Assembly (NCBI GenBank): GCA_021731405.1
Contig: JAKFXN010000002.1
Location: 1 to 64,000 of the forward strand
Source: Candidatus Parcubacteria bacterium
GTDB taxonomy: Bacteria; Patescibacteria; Paceibacteria; UBA9973; UBA918
DNA length: 64,000 nt
Direction of reading: 5' to 3'
The notes beneath the pieces are model-generated. The model did not search any database, was not told the DNA's origin, and saw only the letters and a program-made list of their open reading frames with translations. Position numbers and translations under genes: made by a program. This document shows, in pieces, positions 25,191 to 35,000 of the stretch (its first letter is position 1; each line of letters begins with the position of its first letter).

Positions 25191-26558
25191 ATGAAAAAAG
25201 GAACAATCACCCAAATTATCGGTCCAGTGGTAGACGTACACTTCGAGGAAGGAGTGCCCCCACTTCTCAATGCTCTTACAGTAAAGAAGAGCGATGGCAC
25301 TACTATCACGCTTGAAGTAGCGCAGCACGTTGGTCTTGACCGCGTGCGCGCTATTGCAATGCAGGACACGCAAGGTCTTACTCGAGGCATGGAAGTGGTT
25401 GATACTGAAATGGGAATTTCAGTACCGGTAGGACAGAAATCTTTGGGACGATTGTTCAATGTGCTTGGAGACACTCTTGATGGGTTGGGTGAAATCAAAG
25501 ACGCGACTCGTCGTGCGATTCACCAAGAAGCTCCTGCGTTCACAGAACAGTCTACGAAGACTGAAGTGTTTGAAACTGGTATCAAGTCTGTAGACTTGCT
25601 CGCGCCATTCATTAAGGGAGGTAAGGTAGGTCTCTTCGGCGGAGCGGGAGTAGGAAAGACGGTGCTCATCCAAGAGCTCATCCACAACGTAGCTTCAGAA
25701 CACGGCGGGTACTCAGTGTTTGCTGGAGTAGGCGAGCGTGTGCGTGAAGGAAACGACCTCTATCACGAAATGAAAGACTCAGGCGTGCTTGATAAGACTG
25801 CGCTTGTGTTCGGTCAGATGAACGAAGTGCCAGGAGCACGTGCGCGAGTAGGGCTTTCTGGTCTTACCATGGCCGAAGCCCTTCGTGATGAAGGAGGTAA
25901 GGACGTTCTCTTCTTTATGGACAACGTATTTCGATTTACGCAGGCTGGACAAGAAGTGTCTTCACTCCTTGGACGTGTGTCTTCAGCGGTAGGGTACCAA
26001 CCTACTCTTGCTGAGGAAATGGGTAAGATGCAGGAACGTATTACTTCAACTAAAAAAGGTTCTATTACCTCTATTCAAGCGGTGTACGTGCCAGCCGACG
26101 ACCTTACTGACCCAGCTCCAGCAACTACCTTCTCTCACCTCGACTCTACGGTATCTCTTTCTCGTCAGCTCGCATCACTTGGTATTTACCCAGCGATTGA
26201 CCCACTTGAAAGTAACTCTTCTGCCCTCGACCCAATGATTGTGGGTGAAGAACACTACCGTGTTGCACAGGGTGTAAAGCAGACACTACAACGATACAAG
26301 GATCTTCAAGACATCATTGCGATTCTTGGTATTGAAGAATTGTCTGAAGAAGACAAGCAGACGGTGTATCGTGCTCGAAAAATTCAACGTTTCATGTCTC
26401 AACCATTCTCAGTAGCAGAAGTGTTTACTGGTGCTCCAGGAAAGTATGTAACTCTCGCTGACACTATTCGTGGCTTTGGTGAGATTCTTGATGGAAAGCA
26501 TGATGACAAGAATGAATCTGCATTTTACATGAAAGGCAGCATTGATGAGGTAAATTAA
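25191..26558 (+). CDS. atpD: ATP synthase F1 subunit beta
   Basis: 455 aa. Walker A GGAGVGKT (near residue 149), GVGERVREGNDLY with the catalytic Glu, VLFFMDNVFRFTQAGQEVS (Walker B region), and the DELSEED-like loop appears as GIEELSEEDK near residue 382. It makes ATP. Walker B has FFMDNVFRF where DNIFRF is common, so it is normal. The last 15 bases form part of stem-loop element copy 2. Confidence 0.97.
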   Translation: MKKGTITQIIGPVVDVHFEEGVPPLLNALTVKKSDGTTITLEVAQHVGLDRVRAIAMQDTQGLTRGMEVVDTEMGISVPVGQKSLGRLFNVLGDTLDGLGEIKDATRRAIHQEAPAFTEQSTKTEVFETGIKSVDLLAPFIKGGKVGLFGGAGVGKTVLIQELIHNVASEHGGYSVFAGVGERVREGNDLYHEMKDSGVLDKTALVFGQMNEVPGARARVGLSGLTMAEALRDEGGKDVLFFMDNVFRFTQAGQEVSSLLGRVSSAVGYQPTLAEEMGKMQERITSTKKGSITSIQAVYVPADDLTDPAPATTFSHLDSTVSLSRQLASLGIYPAIDPLESNSSALDPMIVGEEHYRVAQGVKQTLQRYKDLQDIIAILGIEELSEEDKQTVYRARKIQRFMSQPFSVAEVFTGAPGKYVTLADTIRGFGEILDGKHDDKNESAFYMKGSIDEVN

Positions 26559-26666
26559 CAGCATCTACTTTGTTGCGGGGTGAAAAATATCACTCACTGT
26601 ACGCTAGAGTACACCTCGCAATATTTTTCACCCCGCGCCGCGTATCTGATGTCAATTTATCTCATC
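26544..26666 (+). repeat. Long stem-loop element, copy 2 (atpD/atpC)
   Basis: The outer arm GATGAGGTAAATTAACA (starting in atpD) pairs with 26651-26666 plus GATG at 26648; the inner arm GCGGGGTGAAAAATAT (26575-26590) pairs perfectly with 26621-26636; the apex contains GTAC-GCTAGA-GTAC. The atpD stop codon lies in the outer stem. Sequence blocks shared with copy 1 are in the loops and bulges, not in the arms. Confidence 0.75.
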
Positions 26667-26718
26667 AAACTCGACGATTGCAAGATAGAGTAAAAACCTT
26701 AGTTCTAAGATATAAAAC

Positions 26719-26970
26719 ATGGCCGAATTAAAAACACTACAACTAAATATCGCTCGAGTAGATGGCCCAGTCTTTGCTGGGGAAGTTATCTCTGTGACCG
26801 TGCCTGGAAGTGAAGGGGAAATGACGCTCTTAGCCGACCATACACCACTGGTGTCTGCACTTCGTGCAGGTACTATCACAGCAAGGTTGACTGATGGTAC
26901 TTCACAAGAATTTGCGGTCACAGCCGGTACTCTTGAAGTAAGTCACAACACGGTTACGATTTTACTGTAG
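26719..26970 (+). CDS. atpC: ATP synthase F1 subunit epsilon, beta-sandwich only
   Basis: 83 aa against about 130-140 usually. The N-terminal beta-sandwich is complete (LQLNIARVDGPVFAGEVISV, GSEGEMTLLADHTPLVSAL, TAGTLEVSHNTVTIL). The C-terminal helical hairpin, which in many bacteria binds ATP and blocks ATP hydrolysis, is missing; the frame ends cleanly with TAG. So epsilon-type inhibition is probably absent. The operon terminator follows. Confidence 0.92.
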   Translation: MAELKTLQLNIARVDGPVFAGEVISVTVPGSEGEMTLLADHTPLVSALRAGTITARLTDGTSQEFAVTAGTLEVSHNTVTILL

Positions 26971-26992
26971 GCTTCTCATTGTAAAAGTTTTC

Positions 26993-27874
26993 TTAAAACG
27001 TTCCGTATTTTCGGAGCGTTTTTTGTTGTTCGTCATAGAGCGCAGCTCGTATGTTTCCAGCTATGAGTGCCTCTTGGTGGTTTTCGGGTGCAGAAATAAC
27101 CAGTGTGGTAGCCCAAGCGTCGGCTGCTCTGGCAGTTGGTGCTTTCACAAAAATCCCTAAGCCGTTTAAGCTACTGTCGCCCTGTTTTGTATCAATAATG
27201 TGAGTGTAGGTCTTCCCACCATTTTCCCAGCGCCGTTTGTGGGTGCTTGAAGCAGCAAACCCTTCATAAAAGAGGGTTGTCTCCTCGATGTAAGTACCTG
27301 GGGTTGTTGGATGCTCTAAGTAGATGGTGATTGGTTTTCCGTTCTCGGCTGTAGCGTACATATCGCCGCCACCATTTATCAAAAACTCTTTAAGACCGTG
27401 CTTGTCAGTCAGTCTAGCCGCGACGAGGTCGATGAGATAGCCTTTACCATATCCGCCAAGGTCTACTTGACCAAGAGTGAGGAGTATTTTATCTGGGTTG
27501 AAGGTCAGTACATGTGTAGGGTCTGGAACGTCGACAGTCATTTCTTTTGGGGTAAAAGAATAGAGAGCATCGTAGCCTGTTTGCACCATTCGTTCTCCAA
27601 CCAGAAAGTTGAATACACCGTGTGTTTCATAAAAGAGTCGAAGCCCATACTGAAGGAGGTCGATAGTGTCTTGGTCAGGATTAAGGAGATGCCTCGTGTC
27701 ATTAAGGATACTGATGAGTGACTCAGAACGAAAACGTGAGTACTTCACATCAAAAGCATGAATAAAACGACGCAAATCGTCAAAGACAATTTGCGTCGTT
27801 TCTTTTGAGGTCTCATCAAAAATCTCTATCCACCAATCTGTGCCAAGACCGTTAATGGTGGGTAGAGTAGACAT
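26993..27874 (-). CDS. apbE: FAD:protein FMN transferase
   Basis: 293 aa. ApbE motifs: N-terminal GTDWWIEIFD; VDLGGYGKGYLIDLVA (the GGxxKG loop); LINGGGDMYA; later THIIDTKQGDSSLNGLGIFVKAPTARAADAWATTL, with the conserved Asp that binds Mg2+. It moves FMN from FAD onto a Ser/Thr of a target protein. No signal peptide is seen, so the site of action is unclear. Its start overlaps the stop of the FMN-binding protein gene by one base, and that protein is the obvious target. Confidence 0.9.
   Translation of the reverse strand: MSTLPTINGLGTDWWIEIFDETSKETTQIVFDDLRRFIHAFDVKYSRFRSESLISILNDTRHLLNPDQDTIDLLQYGLRLFYETHGVFNFLVGERMVQTGYDALYSFTPKEMTVDVPDPTHVLTFNPDKILLTLGQVDLGGYGKGYLIDLVAARLTDKHGLKEFLINGGGDMYATAENGKPITIYLEHPTTPGTYIEETTLFYEGFAASSTHKRRWENGGKTYTHIIDTKQGDSSLNGLGIFVKAPTARAADAWATTLVISAPENHQEALIAGNIRAALYDEQQKTLRKYGTF
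26995..27026 (+). terminator. Terminator of the ATP synthase operon
   Basis: AAAACGTTCCG pairs with CGGAGCGTTTT (one wobble), followed by a T-run. It lies inside the last codons of the convergent apbE gene. Confidence 0.8.
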
Positions 27875-28353
27875 TATGTTTGTTGTGCTCTGATGGCAGC
27901 AACAGCTTGATTGAATGCCTCAGAAGTTAATGATGCTCCACCTACTCGAGATAGTGAAATGCTATCGAGTGACTTTCCGACCACTTGCGCCTCATACGCT
28001 CCGTCAAAACGTTCTTGATTTGGATTTGAGAATCCCTCACCTCCGTCGTAGATAACGTCAGCTGCAGTAACGATGCCATTTTCTACTGTGAGACTCACTT
28101 CAATTTCGTGTGAGGTTCGAGCTGGAGTGAGGTAGGTACCTGATCCTGTGTACGTGTTTGCCATGAGCGATGTTTCAACATCAACTAGGGGTTCGGTCTC
28201 TACTACGGCTTCCTCTTCGGCTTCCATGGTCTCAGTACGATTCATCTCTTCCGTTTGAACCACCGGTGTAGTTTCTTCAGCTGGTGATAGGGTAAAAAGA
28301 AGCACTCCTAAAACAACCATAATAACTCCTAAAATTGCAACAACAATTGGCAT
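27874..28353 (-). CDS. Membrane-anchored FMN-binding domain protein
   Basis: 159 aa. One N-terminal membrane helix (about 5-25), an acidic linker (EEAEEEAVVETE), then an FMN-binding domain (YTGSGTYLTPARTSHEIEVSLTVENGIVTAADV) ending in RVGGASLTSEAFNQAV. The GGAS motif fits the S/T-GA-T/S site where ApbE attaches FMN, with Ser 141-143 region as the likely acceptor. It would carry electrons outside the membrane. The preceding Asp of the classic motif is missing, so flavinylation is likely but not sure. Confidence 0.78.
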   Translation of the reverse strand: MPIVVAILGVIMVVLGVLLFTLSPAEETTPVVQTEEMNRTETMEAEEEAVVETEPLVDVETSLMANTYTGSGTYLTPARTSHEIEVSLTVENGIVTAADVIYDGGEGFSNPNQERFDGAYEAQVVGKSLDSISLSRVGGASLTSEAFNQAVAAIRAQQT

Positions 28354-28452
28354 ACGACAAAACTTAATTTAGATAAAAACAGCACTTATATTATACTAAT
28401 TTTAAAGTAACCTTGAAAGTTTACGTTAACCCTAATTAAATGCTTAATATTT

Positions 28453-30009
28453 ATGTACGCAGCCTTGATTAAAGTATTTCAAAAAGTAGAACAAAAGCTG
28501 GATGCAATTGCCATGTATCGTATTGTTTCTATGGCTCTGCTAGAGATAGCTTTTTTTGCTATTTTGTTTGGTTTTCTTGGACTGATTCCGTATGGGGGAG
28601 TAGAGATACTCGTCTCACTTTCCGCTGCGCTTCTAGCGGCATTTAGCACCAACTGGCTTTGTAGTAAAATCTGGCACACTGAGGTGAACAATGAGTCCGC
28701 TTTTATTACTGCGCTCATTCTATTTTTTCTTATTATTCCCGCACAGATCTCGGACTTAGAAAGCACGTGGGTGGTTATGCTCGTGACGTTTGTGGCGATT
28801 TTGTCTAAGTTTGTTTTTGCGATACGAAAGCAGCACATTGCTAATCCTGCAGCTTTGGGTGTGGTGTTAGTGGCTCTTGCTTATACGCTCTTTCCAATCC
28901 CAGGGTACTTCGAATCGACATGGTGGGTGGGGCGTGTCGAACTCTTTTTGCCGCTTCTTATTGCAGGACTAGCAGTAGTTACAAAAATTAGAAAATGGAC
29001 TCCGGTGCTAGCATTTCTTTCCGTTGCGTTTGCTGTGTATCTTTTTGAGGAGTGGCGCTTTGGAGCAGATGTTGCCTCTAGAGCGTCTACCTTTTGGCTT
29101 AGTGGACCAAGTCTCTTTTTGGCGTTTTTCATGTTGACCGAGCCGTTTACGCTACCGCCAACAAAAAAACTACAAGCTGGGTACGGAGCCCTTATTGGTT
29201 TTATTTCTCAAACCACCATCTTTCTGCCGTTTCTAAAGATGACCCCAGAACTCGCTTTGGTACTTGGAAATATTTTATTTTATCCAGCTACACTGAAGCG
29301 AAAATTAATTTTGCCGCTAGTTAAGACTACCGAGGTCGCCAAAAATACTTTTGAGTTTGCTTTTAAAAAGCCTGAAGGACTTCGTTTTGTACCCGGACAG
29401 TACTTGGAATGGATGTTGCCACACCATAAGTCAGACAATCGAGGCATTCGTCGCTACTTTACGATTGCGTCGTCGCCAACTGATTCGCTTATACGTATTG
29501 CGGTACGCTTTGCCGATACTGTAAGTTCGTACAAAAACACTCTACGTGCTATGCAGGGAGGAGAAATAATAATAGCTAGTCAGTTGGCTGGAGACTTCGT
29601 TTTGCCAAAAGATGAAGAGAAGGCGGTAGCTCTTGTGGCTGGAGGTATTGGCGTCACTCCTTTTTTGAGTCAGATAGGGTATATGAAAGACACAAAGTCG
29701 ACTCGTAAGACAACACTCTTCTACTGCAACAATACAGTGTCTGAAATTGCTTATAAAGATTTTCTTGAGGCAGCAGCAAAAGACATCTCTCTTACTACTG
29801 TTCACGTGCTCGCCAAAGAACAAGTTGCGGGTTACGAGTCAGGTTTTTTGACTCGGGAGATTATTGAAAAATATCTGACGGACTATAAAACAGTAGCGTG
29901 GTATCTTTCTGGGCCACCGGGAATGGTCAATGCGTATAAAAAACTTCTAGTTGAAATGGGTGTGTCAAGAAAAAATATCAAACAAGATTTTTTTCCAGGT
30001 CTCGCATAG
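28453..30009 (+). CDS. RnfD/NqrB-like membrane domain fused to FAD/NAD(P)H reductase
   Basis: 518 aa. Residues 1-275 have about eight to ten membrane helices of the NQR2/RnfD kind (NPAALGVVLVALAYTLFP; LFLAFFMLTEPFTLPPTKKLQAGYGALIG). Residues 285-518 are a ferredoxin-reductase-like domain: FVPGQYLEWMLP, RRYFTIASSP (FAD), VAGGIGVTPFLSQ (NAD(P)H) and WYLSGPPGMV. Electrons would pass from NAD(P)H through FAD to the membrane domain and on to the flavinylated protein encoded divergently. Outside membrane acceptor unknown. It is convergent with ung, with 2 bp between stops. Confidence 0.8.
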   Translation: MYAALIKVFQKVEQKLDAIAMYRIVSMALLEIAFFAILFGFLGLIPYGGVEILVSLSAALLAAFSTNWLCSKIWHTEVNNESAFITALILFFLIIPAQISDLESTWVVMLVTFVAILSKFVFAIRKQHIANPAALGVVLVALAYTLFPIPGYFESTWWVGRVELFLPLLIAGLAVVTKIRKWTPVLAFLSVAFAVYLFEEWRFGADVASRASTFWLSGPSLFLAFFMLTEPFTLPPTKKLQAGYGALIGFISQTTIFLPFLKMTPELALVLGNILFYPATLKRKLILPLVKTTEVAKNTFEFAFKKPEGLRFVPGQYLEWMLPHHKSDNRGIRRYFTIASSPTDSLIRIAVRFADTVSSYKNTLRAMQGGEIIIASQLAGDFVLPKDEEKAVALVAGGIGVTPFLSQIGYMKDTKSTRKTTLFYCNNTVSEIAYKDFLEAAAKDISLTTVHVLAKEQVAGYESGFLTREIIEKYLTDYKTVAWYLSGPPGMVNAYKKLLVEMGVSRKNIKQDFFPGLA

Positions 30010-30011
30010 TA

Positions 30012-30674
30012 TTACCAAATGATTGGAGAGTGTCTGTGCTTTTCTAGATACGCATTTGTCTGACTAAAATGTTTGCAGCCAAAAAAGCCACTATGAGCTG
30101 AAAAGGGAGAGGGGTGGGGTGCGGTAAGTACAAGATGCTTTTTGCTATCAATAAGATTTGCTTTGGCTTGTGCATACTTTCCCCATAAAAGGAAAACAAC
30201 GTTTTCTTTTTCATTGGATATCTTTTTGATTATGACGTCAGTAAAAGTTTCCCAACCTTGTCCTTGGTGCGAAGCCGGAAGTCCACTCTCTACAGTGAGA
30301 GTAGCATTGAGCAGGAGTACTCCTTGCTCGGCCCAACGCTCTAAATTTCCAGAAGCTGGAGAAGGTGTACCAACATCAGAGGCAATTTCCTTGAAAATAT
30401 TTTTAAGTGATGGAGGAACAGTGATTCCTTCATGCACAGAAAAGGAAAGCCCATGTGCTTGCCCTGCGCCATGATATGGATCTTGCCCGAGGACCACTAC
30501 TCGTACTTTATCAAATGGACACAATCTGAAAGCACTAAATAAATCTGTTGGTTTTGGAAATACCGTTTTGGTTAGATACGCGCTTCGAACAAATGAGGTC
30601 AAGGAAACAAAGTATTCTTTCTCAAACTCGTCTTTGAGTTGCAGAGCCCAGTTCGGTTCAATGTCTACTTTCAT
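30012..30674 (-). CDS. ung: Uracil-DNA glycosylase
   Basis: 220 aa. Family 1 motifs: GQDPYHGAGQAHGLSFSV with the catalytic Asp near residue 62, LLLNATLTVESGLPASHQGQGWE, and HPSPFSAHSGFFGCKHFS with the catalytic His (usually HPSPLSA). It removes uracil from DNA as the first step of base excision repair. Near mutM, another repair glycosylase. Confidence 0.96.
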   Translation of the reverse strand: MKVDIEPNWALQLKDEFEKEYFVSLTSFVRSAYLTKTVFPKPTDLFSAFRLCPFDKVRVVVLGQDPYHGAGQAHGLSFSVHEGITVPPSLKNIFKEIASDVGTPSPASGNLERWAEQGVLLLNATLTVESGLPASHQGQGWETFTDVIIKKISNEKENVVFLLWGKYAQAKANLIDSKKHLVLTAPHPSPFSAHSGFFGCKHFSQTNAYLEKHRHSPIIW

Positions 30675-30725
30675 ACAATAATATATGTAGCTTACCTTGT
30701 TTGCAGTACTTGTGCGAACGGTGTT

Positions 30726-30755
30726 TTGAGGCTTAAAAGAGCGGTATGGTACACT
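30726..30755 (+). promoter_or_regulatory. Promoter of the DUF2061 gene
   Basis: TTGAGG (30726-30731), 18-nt spacer, TACACT (30750-30755), 8 nt before the ATG at 30764. Confidence 0.55.
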
Positions 30756-30763
30756 ATTTCTCT

Positions 30764-30988
30764 ATGCACGAAACACACAAAAGAAGTATTCTTAAAGGTA
30801 TTACTTGGCGAATTATCGCATCAGGAACTACCATGACGGTGGTCTATGTTGTGACCGGAGATTTGGCTTTAGTTGCGAGTGTGGGAGTGGTTGATGTGAT
30901 AGCTAAGGTTTTTTTCTACTACATTCACGAACGGAGTTGGGGGAGAGTTACTTGGGGACTTCTTGGTACTGAACCCCAGATCAAATAA
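30764..30988 (+). CDS. DUF2061 membrane protein
   Basis: 74 aa from the ATG at 30764 (MHETHKRSILKGITWRIIAS). An upstream ATG at 30746 overlaps the -10 box, so it is not used. The KGITWRIIASGTT...VVDVIAKVFFYYIHERSW pattern marks DUF2061, a two-helix membrane protein often found near sulfate-assimilation genes in other bacteria. No such genes are here; role unknown. Confidence 0.85.
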   Translation: MHETHKRSILKGITWRIIASGTTMTVVYVVTGDLALVASVGVVDVIAKVFFYYIHERSWGRVTWGLLGTEPQIK

Positions 30989-30991
30989 AAT

Positions 30992-31852
30992 TTATTTTTG
31001 GCAGGTAGGGCAATAGTGTGTACCGCGTCCTGCCACTCTAATCTTCTCTATCTCAGTACCACAAACTCCGCAAGGAGTTTTTTGTTTACCAAATACTTGT
31101 AGGTAGTCTGTGTAGTTACCATTTTCTCCACCGGTATCTTTAAAATGCTGGAAGGTGGTGCCGCCAACAGCAATAGATTTTTTAAGAATAGCAGAGCTGG
31201 CGATGGCAATTGCACGTGCTTCATTTTTAGTGAGTGTATTTGCATTTCTTGTCGGTCGAACTTTAGCCATGAACAGAGCTTCATCGACATAGATATTCCC
31301 CAGACCAGCCACAAATTTTTGATCTAAGAGGGCAGCTTTTACCGTGGTGTTTCGTTTTCGTATAAGAGAAACAAAACTATCAATATCAAAATCTTCACTA
31401 ATGGGTTCTTGTCCATACTTTGCTCTTGCTACAGCAACTTCCTTCGCGGTGGCGGTTTTGATATACCCAAACAAACGCATGTCATTAAAATATAGTACCG
31501 ATGAATCAGAGAAGTGAAAAACCGCTCTCGTATGTTTGTGTGGTAGCTTTAGGTCTGTCTCACTCATGGAGTGTCCGCCTCCAACAATGCCAGAAGCATC
31601 TGCATAAAAAAATTGACCAGTCATCTTCAAGTGAACAAGAAGAAACAAATCTTTTTCGTGGGTGAAGGAGAAAATTAAAAGCTTACCAATCCTGTCTATG
31701 TGACTAATTGATTTTTCGGTCATTTTTTTCGCAAACAGCTTTTCGTGTACTACTGTCTTGGGGTGGAGGACAGTAACTTTTTTGATTGATTTACCTCGTA
31801 CTTTATGGAGTAGCTGGAGGCGAACCGTCTCTACTTCGGGGAGTTCTGGCAT
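30992..31852 (-). CDS. mutM: Formamidopyrimidine-DNA glycosylase
   Basis: 286 aa. It starts MPELPEVETVR with the catalytic Pro2 and Glu3; later KAALLDQKFVAGLGNIYVDEAL and a C-terminal zinc finger (CGVCGTEIEKIRVAGRGTHYCPTCQ, four Cys). It removes oxidised purines such as 8-oxoguanine and cuts the strand. Promoter TTGCAT-16-TACAAT lies 7 nt from the ATG. Confidence 0.96.
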   Translation of the reverse strand: MPELPEVETVRLQLLHKVRGKSIKKVTVLHPKTVVHEKLFAKKMTEKSISHIDRIGKLLIFSFTHEKDLFLLVHLKMTGQFFYADASGIVGGGHSMSETDLKLPHKHTRAVFHFSDSSVLYFNDMRLFGYIKTATAKEVAVARAKYGQEPISEDFDIDSFVSLIRKRNTTVKAALLDQKFVAGLGNIYVDEALFMAKVRPTRNANTLTKNEARAIAIASSAILKKSIAVGGTTFQHFKDTGGENGNYTDYLQVFGKQKTPCGVCGTEIEKIRVAGRGTHYCPTCQK

Positions 31853-31859
31853 GGGGCTT

Positions 31860-31887
31860 ATTGTATGTGGTGTCTTGTAAAATGCAA
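31860..31887 (-). promoter_or_regulatory. mutM promoter
   Basis: TTGCAT (31882-31887), 16-nt spacer, TACAAT (31860-31865), minus strand, 7 nt before the ATG. Confidence 0.6.
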
Positions 31888-32040
31888 CTCCTGTCCACTT
31901 TTGTCAAAGTACATAAAACCTTTAAAAATAAGAGTCTAGGGAATAATTCACTCTAGTGAACACACTAAATACCAATTTAGTGAAGATTCTTAGGTATACT
32001 AATTGCAGATTTAAACCATTTATTATTTTAGTCATATTGT

Positions 32041-35000
32041 ATGCTCAAAGTGTTTTCTAAGCTCAGCCTAGCTTTATTTTTACTCGTACCAAGCCTTGGG
32101 TTAGCTCAGGTCACCAACCTACCTTCTGTGCCACAACCAAGTAGTGGCCAGATAGTGGGACTCAATCTGCAAAACCCAACAGGGAGTAGTCTCGTCTCAC
32201 AACCTGTGCGTTTTGGACAAGCTTTTTTAGCTGGAGCACTTTCTGGTACTTCAGGCATTAATGCAACGGTAAACGGAGTCGCTGCTCCCGCGCAAATTGA
32301 CGTAAAGACAAAACACGCTGATGGCTCAGTGAAGTTTGGTGTTGTCACCGTGATGGCACCTGCTGTCTCTGCTAACACCGTAAACCCAACTCTTCTCTCA
32401 GCTACAACAAAAAGTAGTTCAGTCATTTCACTTTCGACTATGCCCAACTACTCGCTTGTGGTAGACATGACTATGTCAGATGGAAAGAAATACAGCTTCA
32501 ATGCCGCCACACTTTTGGCTGAAGCGATCTCTGCTGGGAAGGTTTCATACTGGAGACAAGGGTCAGTAGTAACAGAGGGAAGAATTGAAGTACCAGTAGT
32601 ATCTTCAATGCGTCTCGTGTTTGATATTTCTAAGTATCAAGATGGTACATACTCTACCGACGTTCATTTCAACAATGATGCGGCGATGACTTCTTCAGGT
32701 AATACGCTTACGTACTCAGCGACGATTACTCAAAATGGGAAAGTGGCCTACCAAGTAAGCAACCTTAAACATCATCAATATCAAACCTGGCACACAGTAA
32801 TCTACAGTGGAGCAACCCCAGCTATCAATCCACAACTCGATATTCCGTATCTAGTAAAAACAAAGACAATTATTAATTTTGACACTACCCATGGGGTACT
32901 CACTGATGAGATTTCAAGTCTCACGTACAAACCCCTAGATGCAACTGGCATTACTGAGTATATGCCTATGGCTGGAGCAAGAGGTGATATTGGGCCGATT
33001 ACCAATGTAAATGCTGATTGGCTCCTCACGCAAGATGCTAAGGCTGCAAAATCTGCTCTAGCACAAGCTGATGGTGCGGGTAGTGTGCCATGGCACTATT
33101 ATGACCCGTCGAGTAAAGACTATATTTCACTCGATAAGTACCCTGACCTCTGGACGGATGAACGAGGAGATCCAACCCTAACTCAGTTTTCGAAAAGTAC
33201 CGATTGGCAAGTAGACTCAGCTCATCAACCAAACCTTTCTTTCATCCCATATCTATTAACTGGTAGTAGATACCACCTTGATCAGATAAACGCACAGGCA
33301 ACTCACGCTATCTTTATTGTGTGGCCAGCCCCGAGAGATGGTGGTACTGGACTCGTTATTAATGATAACGACCAAATTCGTAGTCAGGCTTGGAATTTTA
33401 GACAAGTAGCTGAAGCGGCTTGGGCAAATCCAGACGGAACAGCAACCAAAGCCTACTGGGAAAGACTTGTAGACAACAACCTACAGAGTTTACTCAACAG
33501 AATACCGCAAATGACAAAAGCTCAAGGTGAACCTCATGGCTATATAGCTGGATACGCACCATGGCAAGATGACTATTTTCTTTCTTCTATGGCAGCTGTG
33601 GCTGGGCGGGGAAACGCCAAAGCGAAAAAAATTATTGAATGGATGTCTAACTTTATGGTGGGAAGATTTGTGCACCTACCAAATCCCGAAGTCGGTATCA
33701 CTGCTGAATTAACAAACTGGAAATCTGACGACTCTGGTTACATCACAACCTGGAAAGGTATTTCCGATGCTAACCCATCTTCTAATTCTGACGGCGGTAC
33801 GTATGGACTACTTGGCTTGGGTTCAATTGCCAACACGTACAATATCACCGGTTCTTCAACAGTGTTACAAGTCTATAACAGGATAAAAGCTTTAAATTTC
33901 CCGACTACCAGTATTGATGATAGACGAACAGAAACACAGTTCAGTATTGTCCCAGTGGGTACTGGCGCAGGTGTTATTACACCCTCTCCAACTCCAACAC
34001 CTACTCCGACTCCGATTCCAGTAGTAGCTCCAACCGCTACTCTGACCGCTATCCCAACTTCAATCACCAGTGGTGGCAGCACTGTGGTCTCTTGGTCTTC
34101 AACTAATGCCACTACCTGTACTGGCACCAATTTCACCACTGGTGGAGCAACGAGCGGTGCAGTCTCAGTTGCACTGGTGAACAACGCAACTTTCACGCTG
34201 TCATGTACTGGTGCTGGTGGTACGGTTACTAAGTCAGTAACTGTTAGTGTGGCCGCTACACCTTCAACTAAGTTCACACTTACAGACAGGGTAGCTGCCT
34301 CCGACACTGTTAATGTCCGTGCAACCGCTAACACTGCAGGAACTCTTAGAGGCACACAAGTGGTAGGTGCGCTAGGTAGTGTTGCTGGAGGACCAACTTC
34401 AGCCAATGGATATAGTTGGTGGAATATTAATTTCGACAACGGTGCTGACGGTTGGGCAGTGGAGGACTACCTTGTGAAATCGACAGTACCTGTTCCGACT
34501 CCAGCCCCTACACCAACTCCAACTCCAACACCCGTACCTGTTCCAACTCCAACGCCAGTAGTAGCCCCAACCCTCACCCTCACTGCCAGCAAAGCAGCAG
34601 TTGTGTCTCGAGAACGGGTAACACTCAATTGGTCAGCTCAAAATGCTACCAGCTGTGCTTCAGGCAATTTCCTTGTTTCAAGTACCACAGGTTCAAAGGT
34701 GGTCCGTCCAACAAAAAGTACTACATACACCATGACCTGTACTGGAAAGAGTGGTTCTGTGACACAGAGCGTGGGGGTAACAGTTGGTACTACCCCAACA
34801 CCAACTCCGACACCTACTCCAACTCCAGTACCAACCCCTACCCCAACACCAACGCCGGTGCCTGCCCCTGTTCCAACTCCAACCCCGTCAGCTGGTAGCA
34901 TGCCAACCGACTACTTCCTCTACCTACCATTTGATGGTTCGATTGAAGAGAAGGGTAGTGCAAAGAAAACAACCGCCGGAGGAAACGTTACTTACCAAAC

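Noticed and set aside
34452..34898. 148-codon plus-strand frame in surface protein 1
   Set aside because: It is an alternate-frame reading of the PT and Ig-like coding region, Ser/Asn-rich and without signals.
33873..34901. Minus-strand frames rich in VGVGVG
   Set aside because: They are the antisense of the PT repeats, which makes long stop-free stretches by chance.
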